Shown here: piece by piece, positions 1 to 6,067 of the stretch
How positions within the stretch are numbered: position 1 is the first letter of the stretch
Layout: every line of letters starts with the position of its first letter
DNA from: Chloroflexota bacterium
GTDB taxonomy: Bacteria > Chloroflexota > UBA5177 > JANWHV01
NCBI GenBank assembly: GCA_025450255.1
Contig: JANWHV010000252.1
Coordinates: 1-7,009, forward strand
Direction: 5' to 3'
Length of the DNA: 7,009 nt
Translations under genes and position numbers: made by a program
Notes under the pieces: generated by a model
Databases searched by the model: none
Told to the model about the DNA's origin: nothing
Seen by the model: the letters and a program-made list of their open reading frames with translations, nothing else

Positions 1-1167
1 GGCATGGAGTACCTGGATTGCACCCTTGCCTGGGGACCGCTGATCCTGGGTCATTGTCATCCGGCGATCACGGCGGCAGTGGCCGCGCAGCTTGAGCGCG
101 GGCATATGTTTGGCGCCCAGCACGCAATCGAGGCGGAGGTCGCCGAACGCCTGGTGACAATCCTGCCGTGCGCGGATCTCGTTACCTATGCCAGCTCCGG
201 AACGGAGGCAATTCAGGTGGCCCTTCGCCTGGCGCGCGCCCACACCGGCCGGCACAAGGTGGTCAAATTTGAAGGGCATTATCACGGCTGGAGCGATGCC
301 GCGCTCGTCAGCTACCACCCATCGTTGAGCGCGGTCGGCCCGGTGGCATCACCGAACGCCGTTCCCGGGACGGGCGGTCAATCGATGGCGGCGCTTGGTG
401 ACGCGATCGTCGTGCCCTGGAACGACGCTGTCGCCCTGGCCGCCGTCCTTGAGCATCACGAATCTTCCATCGCGGCCGTGCTGATGGAGCCGGTCCTCTA
501 CAACTCGGGTGTAATCGCCCCGGCGCCTGGTTATCTGGAGACCGCGCGTGCGCTATCGGCTCAATATGGCGCGCTGCTGATATTCGACGAGGTAATTACA
601 GGATTCAGGTTGGCGCTGGGCGGAGCGCAGGAGTTTTATGGCGTCACGCCGGACATAGCGGTGTACGCGAAGGCCGTGGCCGCGGGCTTTCCGCTCAGCG
701 TGATTGCCGGCCGCCGCGAAATCATGGACCTGATCACATCGGGCACGGTGGCCCACAGCGGCACCTACAACGGCAATCCAATCTGCCTGGCCGCGGCGGC
801 CGCGGCACTATCCGAGCTAAGCCGGCCAGGCATCTACGAACATCTCCATCGCCTTGGCACGGCCCTGGCCGATGGCGCGCGGGAGATTCTGGCGCGGCAT
901 TGCGTGGCCGCGGTGGTCAACCAGCTAGGTCCCGTCATGCAGATCCTGTTTACCAAGCAACCGAGCGTCGCCGACTATCGATCGTTCGCGGCCTGTGACG
1001 CGGAGTTAAACGCGTCCCTCACGCTGTGGTTAAGGAGGAACGGCGTGCTGATCCTTCCGGATGGGCGATGGTACTTGGCTACCGTACATACCGATGAAGA
1101 CGTGCTCAACGCACTTATGGCGCTGGACAGGAGCCTCGACGCCATATGCTCGGGTAGCGTCGCCTGA
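1..1167 (+). CDS. Class III PLP-dependent aminotransferase, glutamate-1-semialdehyde 2,1-aminomutase type (5' partial)
   Basis: This is a fold-type I, class III aminotransferase most like glutamate-1-semialdehyde aminomutase, a cytosolic enzyme that uses pyridoxal phosphate. The frame is open to the left edge. The first in-frame ATG (position 4) falls inside the conserved block DG-x-YLD...WGPLILGH-x-HP, which in the family follows about 40-50 residues of N-terminal sequence, so the true start lies upstream. Counting from that ATG: SSGTEA (64-69) is the phosphate-binding loop, GHYHGW (91-96) stacks on the cofactor, FDEVITGFR carries the Asp (195) that pairs with the pyridine nitrogen, and YAKAVAAGFP carries the Schiff-base Lys (223). 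GTYNGNP is also conserved. It ends in TGA, 47 bases before the dehydratase gene. Its operon of catabolic-type enzymes argues against a role in haem synthesis, and an amino-acid or amino-ketone transaminase is as likely. The family is sure; the substrate is unknown. Confidence 0.9.
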   Translation, partial: GMEYLDCTLAWGPLILGHCHPAITAAVAAQLERGHMFGAQHAIEAEVAERLVTILPCADLVTYASSGTEAIQVALRLARAHTGRHKVVKFEGHYHGWSDAALVSYHPSLSAVGPVASPNAVPGTGGQSMAALGDAIVVPWNDAVALAAVLEHHESSIAAVLMEPVLYNSGVIAPAPGYLETARALSAQYGALLIFDEVITGFRLALGGAQEFYGVTPDIAVYAKAVAAGFPLSVIAGRREIMDLITSGTVAHSGTYNGNPICLAAAAAALSELSRPGIYEHLHRLGTALADGAREILARHCVAAVVNQLGPVMQILFTKQPSVADYRSFAACDAELNASLTLWLRRNGVLILPDGRWYLATVHTDEDVLNALMALDRSLDAICSGSVA

Positions 1168-1202
1168 CACGGCACAACTCACCGATCGTGTAGCGAGTAA
1201 AA

Positions 1203-1207
1203 GAGGG
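1203..1207 (+). promoter_or_regulatory. Ribosome binding site of the dehydratase gene
   Basis: GAGGG lies 7 bases before the ATG at 1215 and fits a Shine-Dalgarno site. It supports that ATG as the start; the protein then begins MRITDIRV, the usual first beta strand of the enolase superfamily. Confidence 0.7.
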
Positions 1208-1214
1208 CGGTGGT

Positions 1215-2414
1215 ATGCGCATAACGGACATCCGCGTGACACAGGTGCTGATTCCCATGGAGGCGCCGCTGCGCTGGAGCATGGGCGTGGAGACGGGCAC
1301 CACGCGAGGCATCATCGAGGTCTTCACCGACGAGGGGATTACTGGAATCGGCGAGACATATGGCGGCAATGAAATCGTCCATGCGGTCGAGACGGCAAAA
1401 CCACTGCTGATCGGCCTTGACCCTCTGCGGACCGGGCTCATTCAGCACCGCCTCGGCGTCTTTTGCATCTCATATGAGACGCAGGTGCCGGCCGTAGCGC
1501 GCGCGGGTATCGAGATGGCTTGTCTCGACGCCGCCGGCAAAGCGATCGGCCAGCCCGTCCACGCGCTGCTCGGCGGCGCGGTCCGCGATCGTGTGGAAGT
1601 CGCCGCATACCTGTTCTTCCGCTATCGGAGCGATCGAGGTGTCGGCGGCGAGGACTCACCCGAGGCAATTGTTTCGCGCGCGGAGGAGCTGGTTGAGCGT
1701 CACGGCCTGCGCGCCATCAAGTTAAAGGGGGGCGTACTGCCGCCTGAGGACGAGATGCGGGCCGTACGCCTACTGCGTGGGCGGTTTCCCGACAGCCCGC
1801 TGCGCTGGGACCCAAACGCCGCCTGGTCGGTCGAGACTTCGATTCGCGTCGCCCGGCGACTGGATCGCGAAGGCATCGACCTCGAGTACCTCGAGGATCC
1901 CACGTCAAACCTGGAAGGCATGAGCCAGGTGCGCAAGGCGGTGCCCAGCATCCCACTGGCCACCAACATGTGTCTGGTGAGCTACGAACAGCTAGCACCG
2001 GGCATTCGCACGCATAGCGTGGATGTGATTCTGTCAGACGTACATTTTTGGGGCGGGTTCCAGGCCAATCAAAAGATGGCGGCCGTTGCCGAGGCTTTCG
2101 GCATCGGCATCGGCATGCACAGCGATCGCGAGCTTGGCATATCCACGGCGGCAATGGTGCATCTCGCGGCCGCCTTGCCACGGCTTGTCTATGCCATTGA
2201 TAGCCACTATCACGATCAAGTGGATGACATTATTACCGAGCCATGGGCCTACCACGAGGGCCATTTCGTGGTACCGCAAGGCCCAGGATTGGGTGTGACG
2301 CTGGATCCGGAGAAGGTCGAAAAATATCACCGACTCTATCTAGAACGCGGGGCAACCAACGAGTTTTACGATCCGTGGCGCCCATCGTGGGTACCCGCGC
2401 TGCCCATATTTTGA
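1215..2414 (+). CDS. Glucarate dehydratase-like enolase-superfamily protein
   Basis: This 399-residue protein belongs to the mandelate racemase/muconate lactonizing enzyme group, subgroup glucarate dehydratase. Such enzymes abstract a proton next to a carboxylate with Mg2+ and eliminate water from acid sugars to give 2-keto-3-deoxy acids. The capping domain comes first (about 1-125), then the TIM barrel. Visible catalytic residues: KLK (Lys169, Lys171), the general-base motif; metal ligands Asp199 (WDPN), Glu227 (YLEDP) and Asn251 (TNM); and an Asp-His dyad, Asp275 (SDVHFWGG) and His302 (GMHSD). The order and near-equal spacing match E. coli GlucD (K207, D235, E266, N289, D313, H339, recalled from memory). 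Asn as third ligand and the TNM and HFW signatures favour the glucarate dehydratase subgroup over mandelate racemase. It is somewhat shorter than E. coli GlucD (about 446 residues). The exact acid sugar, or even that it is a sugar, is not shown. It is likely co-transcribed with both neighbours. Confidence 0.9.
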   Translation: MRITDIRVTQVLIPMEAPLRWSMGVETGTTRGIIEVFTDEGITGIGETYGGNEIVHAVETAKPLLIGLDPLRTGLIQHRLGVFCISYETQVPAVARAGIEMACLDAAGKAIGQPVHALLGGAVRDRVEVAAYLFFRYRSDRGVGGEDSPEAIVSRAEELVERHGLRAIKLKGGVLPPEDEMRAVRLLRGRFPDSPLRWDPNAAWSVETSIRVARRLDREGIDLEYLEDPTSNLEGMSQVRKAVPSIPLATNMCLVSYEQLAPGIRTHSVDVILSDVHFWGGFQANQKMAAVAEAFGIGIGMHSDRELGISTAAMVHLAAALPRLVYAIDSHYHDQVDDIITEPWAYHEGHFVVPQGPGLGVTLDPEKVEKYHRLYLERGATNEFYDPWRPSWVPALPIF

Positions 2415-2424
2415 TAGCGTGCTC

Positions 2425-2429
2425 GGGAG
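2425..2429 (+). promoter_or_regulatory. Ribosome binding site that favours a GTG start for the GNAT gene
   Basis: GGGAG directly abuts the ATG at 2430 (no spacing) but stands 6 bases before an in-frame GTG at 2436, which is a normal distance. This favours GTG 2436. The two choices differ by only two residues. Confidence 0.5.
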
Positions 2430-2435
2430 ATGCCG

Positions 2436-2930
2436 GTGTCGCGTGCCAGGGATCAGGCCAGGATTGAAATCCGTCCGCTCGAACATGGTGATGCCAAACG
2501 GCTCGATGCGCTCTTTCATTCATTGGGCGATCGAAGCCGGCATTGGTTTCATCCGCATCCGTTTGACAAAGAGACGGCGGAGGCGCTGGTGGCCGCAATC
2601 GCGAATCCCGATGAGCGCCGCTATCTGATGATTGGTCACCTTGAAGCACGTGAAGTGGTGGTGGGGTATGGCTTTCTCATGGAGCTCGACGCCGAGATGC
2701 CGACCCTTGGCATCGCGATAGCCGATCGCGAGCACGGGCGGGGGTACGGGGAGCGTATGATGCGCTACCTGATCGAGACCGGCCGGGAACTTGGCAAGCG
2801 CGGCATTCAACTGACGGTCTATGACGACAACGCCGGCGCTCGCCACCTGTACGAGCGTTGCGGATTCACGACACGGCGAATCGTGCATCACATGGATATC
2901 GTGTTCGACAAGGAGCACACGTGCGCATAG
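2436..2930 (+). CDS. GNAT-family N-acetyltransferase
   Basis: A 164-residue single-domain acyltransferase of the Gcn5-related family, expected to move an acyl group from acyl-CoA to an amine in the cytosol. Motif A is clear: after a beta strand (LGIAIAD) comes REHGRG (about residues 98-103, the RxxGxG loop that binds the CoA pyrophosphate), followed by the helix GERMMRYLIETGRELG. Motif B is also typical: IQLTVYDDNAGARHLYERCGF, an N-x-x-A-x-x-LYE-x-x-GF pattern. The acceptor cannot be read from sequence. It starts 21 bases after the dehydratase stop, and its own stop (TAG) lies inside the start region of the M81 gene, a 10-base overlap that suggests coupled translation. In this setting it might acylate an amine intermediate or product of the pathway, or be a detoxifying enzyme; neither is shown. 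An alternative start is ATG 2430. Confidence 0.87.
   Translation: MSRARDQARIEIRPLEHGDAKRLDALFHSLGDRSRHWFHPHPFDKETAEALVAAIANPDERRYLMIGHLEAREVVVGYGFLMELDAEMPTLGIAIADREHGRGYGERMMRYLIETGRELGKRGIQLTVYDDNAGARHLYERCGFTTRRIVHHMDIVFDKEHTCA
2910..2915 (+). promoter_or_regulatory. Ribosome binding site that fixes the GTG start of the M81 gene
   Basis: AAGGAG, a near-perfect Shine-Dalgarno sequence within the last codons of the GNAT gene, stands 5 bases before GTG 2921. It decides between this GTG and the longer in-frame ATG at 2858, which would add 21 residues unlike the family. Confidence 0.85.
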
Positions 2931-4399
2931 TCATTGGCTCGCTGCAACACGAGGCGAACACATTTTCACCGCGCTTGACGGACCTCGACGACTTTCAAGC
3001 GGGCTACCTGTATACCGGGCAACACCTTCTCGACCAGCTCGGGCCCCGCCAGTTCGAGATCGGCGGAGCATGCGAAGTAGCTGCCGCGGATGGCATGACT
3101 TTGATTCCTACCGTCGCATGCTGGGCCATGCCGTCAGGTCGCGTGCGGCGGGCCGCGTACGAGTCGCTAAAACAAACGATTCTGAGCGGGATCAGCGCGG
3201 CCGGCGCGATCGATGGGATGTTACTGGTGTTGCACGGGGCGATGGTCGTCGAGGACATCGACGACGGGGACGGCGATCTGCTTGACGCAGTGCGCGCGGC
3301 GATTGGCATGTCAATCCCGCTCGTGGCCAGCCTCGATTTGCACGCCAACATCACGGCGCGGATGGTCGCGGCCGCTGACGCCCTCGTCGGCTACCACACA
3401 GTGCCGCACGTCGACCATTTTGATACGGGTCAGCGAGCGGCGAGGCTGCTGCGCCGGCTTGTTCGCCACGATGCACGGCCGGAGCCCGCCTTCCGCAAGA
3501 TCCCGATGATCGCGCCGGCGGAGAAGCACGACACGAGCCGCGACCCCATGAAATTCCTGATGGATCAGGTGCGGCAGGTAGAGGACGAGAAGGGCATACT
3601 GGCCGCCGGGCTCTACCCCGTGCAGCCATGGATCGACGTCGCCGAACTCGGCTGGGCCGTGGTGGTGGTTTCCGACCGCAATCGACCGCTTGCTGAATAC
3701 CATGCCGATCGCCTCGCGAAGCTTGCCTGGGAGAGCCGCGAGGCATTCCTGGTGGAGAAAGTGCCGGTTGCCCAGGCGGTCACGCGGGCGCTGGAGATAG
3801 CTGGGCAGCCCGTGGTGTTGTCCGACACCGGCGACGTGTCGAGTGGAGGCGCGCCGGGCGATAGCGCCGCGCTGCTCACGGCGCTGATCGAAGCCGGGAT
3901 GCCATGTCCGGCGTTGCTCGACATAGTCGACCCACCAGCGGTGCGGCGCGCGATCGCGGCCGGTATAGGCACGACATTTAGCCTCACCCTGGGCGGCGCC
4001 ATCGATACGATCAGGCAACACCCGGTGACGGTCAGCGCTCGCGTAGCGGCACTGACGGACGGTAGGTTCGTGATAAACGGCCCTTCGCTCCGTGGATACC
4101 AGGCGAATCTTGGTCGAACGGCCGTGCTCGAAGTGGGCTCCGCTTCAATCGTGGTGCATGAGCGCGCCGAGATGAACATCGACCCGGCACTCTATCGGGC
4201 GGTCGGGCTGGAGCCGTTACGAACAAAGATCGTGCAGGTAAAGTCCCCGTGCGGCTTCCGCGCCGCCTATGAGCCGATCGCCGCCGATATCATGTTGCTC
4301 GACTCCCCTGGATGCACGACGACGAACTTCGCGGAGCTTGGGTATCGGCGAGCCCCGCGTCCGCTCTATCCGCTCGATGGCGGCATGGCCGGCCCGTAG
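2921..4399 (+). CDS. M81 (MlrC/microcystinase C-like) metallopeptidase-family protein
   Basis: A 492-residue protein with the two-domain MlrC layout: the N-terminal DUF1485-type domain and the MlrC C-terminal domain. Starting at GTG 2921 gives MRIVIGSLQHEANTF, the typical family beginning. The metal site is readable: Asp139 and His141 in SLDLHAN, then His163 in VPHVDH. Their spacing (2 and 22 residues) equals the Asp167/His169/His191 set of MlrC as I recall it. Glu11 in the HEANTF motif is a further conserved acidic residue. GGAPGD (309-314) marks the C-terminal domain, and the tail RPLYPLD is also typical. MlrC itself hydrolyses linear microcystin peptides, but most relatives are uncharacterised and no mlrA or mlrB is in view, so microcystin degradation should not be assumed. 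Hydrolysis of an amide in a small molecule is the fair inference. Its first codons overlap the GNAT stop by 10 bases. Confidence 0.9.
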   Translation: MRIVIGSLQHEANTFSPRLTDLDDFQAGYLYTGQHLLDQLGPRQFEIGGACEVAAADGMTLIPTVACWAMPSGRVRRAAYESLKQTILSGISAAGAIDGMLLVLHGAMVVEDIDDGDGDLLDAVRAAIGMSIPLVASLDLHANITARMVAAADALVGYHTVPHVDHFDTGQRAARLLRRLVRHDARPEPAFRKIPMIAPAEKHDTSRDPMKFLMDQVRQVEDEKGILAAGLYPVQPWIDVAELGWAVVVVSDRNRPLAEYHADRLAKLAWESREAFLVEKVPVAQAVTRALEIAGQPVVLSDTGDVSSGGAPGDSAALLTALIEAGMPCPALLDIVDPPAVRRAIAAGIGTTFSLTLGGAIDTIRQHPVTVSARVAALTDGRFVINGPSLRGYQANLGRTAVLEVGSASIVVHERAEMNIDPALYRAVGLEPLRTKIVQVKSPCGFRAAYEPIAADIMLLDSPGCTTTNFAELGYRRAPRPLYPLDGGMAGP

Positions 4400-4402
4400 G
4401 CA

Positions 4403-4440
4403 GCGCAAGCGCGTGAAGCTCTGTGAACGCGCGCTTGCGC
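4403..4440 (+). terminator. Strong GC-rich stem-loop after the M81 gene (attenuator or processing hairpin; no U-tract)
   Basis: Three bases after the M81 stop, the arm GCGCAAGCGCG (4403-4413) is the exact reverse complement of 4430-4440. A further U-G and G-C pair extends the stem to 13 pairs (4403-4415 with 4428-4440) around a 12-base loop. It is not followed by a run of T, so it does not meet the usual intrinsic terminator pattern. It may act as a partial terminator, an mRNA-stability or processing hairpin, or a protein-bound site. The fold is certain on paper; the role is inferred. Confidence 0.55.
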
Positions 4441-4466
4441 CATGAGACCTGATACGACAGATAACC

Positions 4467-4486
4467 GTATTCGCGATAAGGAATAC
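4467..4486 (+). promoter_or_regulatory. Small stem-loop holding the ribosome binding site of the FAD oxidoreductase gene
   Basis: GTATTC (4467-4472) and GAATAC (4481-4486) are exact reverse complements separated by 8 bases. The Shine-Dalgarno bases AAGGA (4478-4482) sit across the loop and the 3' arm. When folded, part of the ribosome binding site would be paired just before the TTG start. The stem is short and A/T-rich, so a control role is only a possibility. Confidence 0.35.
4478..4482 (+). promoter_or_regulatory. Ribosome binding site that favours a TTG start for the FAD oxidoreductase gene
   Basis: AAGGA lies 7 bases before TTG 4490. The only longer candidate, ATG 4442, has no such site and directly follows the 3' arm of the strong stem-loop. 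TTG 4490 also puts the flavin-binding strand (DVIVIGAG) at residue 5, as is usual in the family. Confidence 0.75.
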
Positions 4487-4489
4487 TCG

Positions 4490-6067
4490 TTGAGCACCAC
4501 GGACGTCATAGTGATCGGCGCCGGCCATAACGGCCTGGTCGCGGCATTCTATCTTGCGCGAGCAGGATACGCGGTACAGGTGCTGGAAGCACGGGACATC
4601 ATTGGCGGCGCCTGCACGACGCGGGAACTGGTTCCAGGCTACAAGTTTTCAACCTGCGCGAACCAGGTCCACTGCTGGAGGCCCAAGATAGTGGCCGAAA
4701 TGCGCCTACTGGAGCGCGGTCTGACGGTTGGCGGTCGCGAGGTCGATACAGCAATATTGCCGGCGAACGCACCGTTTACGTGGTGGCCCGCCACCGAGGA
4801 GACGCAGCGCGAGATCCGTCGATTTTCACATGCTGACGCGGAAGCGTGGCCACGCTGGCTTGCATTCTGGGAGAAGGCAGGATCGACTTTCGAGCCATAT
4901 TTGTTGGGCTACCCGCCAAGCATGGCGGATCTACGGCAACGGGCACATGACCTCGATACAGAGGAGATCCTTTCGACCATCCTCACCACGTCCCTGGCCG
5001 AGCTTGCCGATCGCACCTTCGAATCGGCGATGATGCGTGACGCCATTGGGACGCCGCTCGACATAGGTAGTCTCTACGACAAGGGTACGGGCTTGCTCAA
5101 GGCGCTTGAGGTCGCCAATGACGGAGATGATAGAGGTAGCGGCCACGTGCCTCGAGGCTACGTGCGCGGCGGCATGGGGCAGATTACCCAGGCAATGGCC
5201 GAGGCGGTGCGCGAACACGGCGGTACGATCCGCTCCGGTGCGCCGGTACGGCACATCCTGGTAGAAGACGGGCACGCACGCGGCGTCGAGCTGGACTCCG
5301 GCGAGCGAATCGGCGCGCGCGTCGTGGTCTCCAACGCCGACGTAAAGCGGACCTTCCTGCGCCTGATCCCGGATGGCGCGGTGAGCATGGCACTGATCGA
5401 GAAGATCCGGCAGTTGCGGACGGACATCGCGCCGCTCAAGTTCCATTGCGCGTTGTCCGAAGCGCCGGAATTCCATGCGTTTCCCGACTCGGATTTGCCG
5501 ATCAGGGGCATATTGTCGATCGGTTCCGGTCGCGAGTATAGAGAGCGATCGTGGGACGACGCGCGCCACGGGCGTCTACCCAAGGCGCCGCACATGGCAT
5601 TGCATACGCCGAGTGCCTGGGACGACTCGCTGGCGCCGCCGGGCCACCACACCGTTTCGATATGGATTCTGTTCGCGCCGGCGCGGTTGGCGGAGGGAAC
5701 GTGGCCAGAGCGCCGCGAGGAGATGGCTGAGCGCTTAATTTCCATGCTGGACACGTACTCGCCGAACTTTCGGCGCGCCCTGGTAGATCACGTGCTGCTC
5801 ACGCCGTGGGACCTGGAGGAACAGGTGCTGCTGACCAACGGCAGCATCCATCATGTCGATATCATTCCAGGTCAGATGCTGTGGCAGCGCCCGTTGACGG
5901 AGCTATCGCGGTACCGGGCGCCAATCCAGGGCTTGTACCTATGTGGGGCAGGCCAGCATCCTTATGGTGAAGTGAGCGGAGGGCCTGGGCATAACGCCGC
6001 GCATGCCGTGCTGGAGGATCTCGGGGCGATCGAGCCGGGCTCATGGGAACAACGGAGACTTCATTGA
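4490..6067 (+). CDS. FAD-dependent oxidoreductase, PYROXD2 / phytoene desaturase-like
   Basis: A 525-residue flavoprotein of the COG1233 group (phytoene dehydrogenase-related), closest in appearance to the PYROXD2 type. Residues 5-34 form the dinucleotide-binding fold: GAGHNG (10-15) is the GxGxxG loop and Glu33, in VLEA, is the expected ribose-binding acid. Gly39-Gly40 in IIGGAC completes the second FAD motif. Near the end, GLYLCGAGQHP (from 481) and GGPGHNAA (about 497-504) are the C-terminal FAD-contact motifs. No signal peptide or membrane span stands out. The middle of such proteins sets substrate choice, and I cannot read it. No carotenoid genes are nearby, so a desaturase or amine/alcohol oxidase-like reaction on a pathway intermediate is more likely than carotenoid synthesis. 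I chose TTG 4490 over ATG 4442 because of the ribosome binding site. The stop TGA shares bases with the start of the SDR gene. Confidence 0.88.
   Translation: MSTTDVIVIGAGHNGLVAAFYLARAGYAVQVLEARDIIGGACTTRELVPGYKFSTCANQVHCWRPKIVAEMRLLERGLTVGGREVDTAILPANAPFTWWPATEETQREIRRFSHADAEAWPRWLAFWEKAGSTFEPYLLGYPPSMADLRQRAHDLDTEEILSTILTTSLAELADRTFESAMMRDAIGTPLDIGSLYDKGTGLLKALEVANDGDDRGSGHVPRGYVRGGMGQITQAMAEAVREHGGTIRSGAPVRHILVEDGHARGVELDSGERIGARVVVSNADVKRTFLRLIPDGAVSMALIEKIRQLRTDIAPLKFHCALSEAPEFHAFPDSDLPIRGILSIGSGREYRERSWDDARHGRLPKAPHMALHTPSAWDDSLAPPGHHTVSIWILFAPARLAEGTWPERREEMAERLISMLDTYSPNFRRALVDHVLLTPWDLEEQVLLTNGSIHHVDIIPGQMLWQRPLTELSRYRAPIQGLYLCGAGQHPYGEVSGGPGHNAAHAVLEDLGAIEPGSWEQRRLH
6053..6057 (+). 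promoter_or_regulatory. Ribosome binding site that favours a TTG start for the SDR gene
   Basis: CGGAG stands 6 bases before TTG 6064, which overlaps the upstream TGA stop as TTGA. The in-frame ATG at 6043 has no comparable site before it. The choice trims seven residues ahead of the SDR domain. Confidence 0.65.

Noticed and set aside
788..808. GC-only stretch in the aminotransferase gene that looks like a short repeat
   Set aside because: It encodes an alanine run in a helix after GTYNGNP, a normal feature of high-GC class III aminotransferases.
2250..2273. Perfect 8-bp inverted repeat (TACCACGA and TCGTGGTA, 8-base loop) inside the dehydratase gene
   Set aside because: It lies within conserved coding sequence (AYHEGHFVV region) and a stem of this size is expected now and then in several kilobases; no supporting context.
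2858..2920. Upstream ATG extension of the M81 gene
   Set aside because: It adds 21 residues encoded within the GNAT gene and unlike the family start; GTG 2921 has an AAGGAG site at proper spacing and gives the typical MRIVIGSLQHE beginning.
3311..4021. Long antisense reading frame (236 codons) across the M81 gene, and similar ones at 3613-4179, 1717-2181 and 4931-5569
   Set aside because: These are usual by-products of GC-rich codon bias opposite strong genes. They are rich in Arg/Pro/Ser or low-complexity residues, show no family motifs, and the + strand genes have full conserved motifs.
2921..4399. Microcystin degradation cluster
   Set aside because: Only an MlrC-family member is present. 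There is no mlrA, mlrB or mlrD in the window, and M81 proteins are common in organisms that do not degrade microcystin.
4435..4470. Possible promoter (TTGCGC with an AT-rich stretch downstream) before the FAD oxidoreductase
   Set aside because: The -35-like bases lie within the 3' arm of the hairpin and no convincing -10 box sits at 16-18 bases; not enough to call.
4442..4489. ATG 4442 as the start of the FAD oxidoreductase
   Set aside because: There is no ribosome binding site, it directly follows a strong hairpin arm, and the extra 16 residues are charged and precede the normal N-terminal flavin-binding strand. TTG 4490 fits better, though protein data would be needed to be certain.
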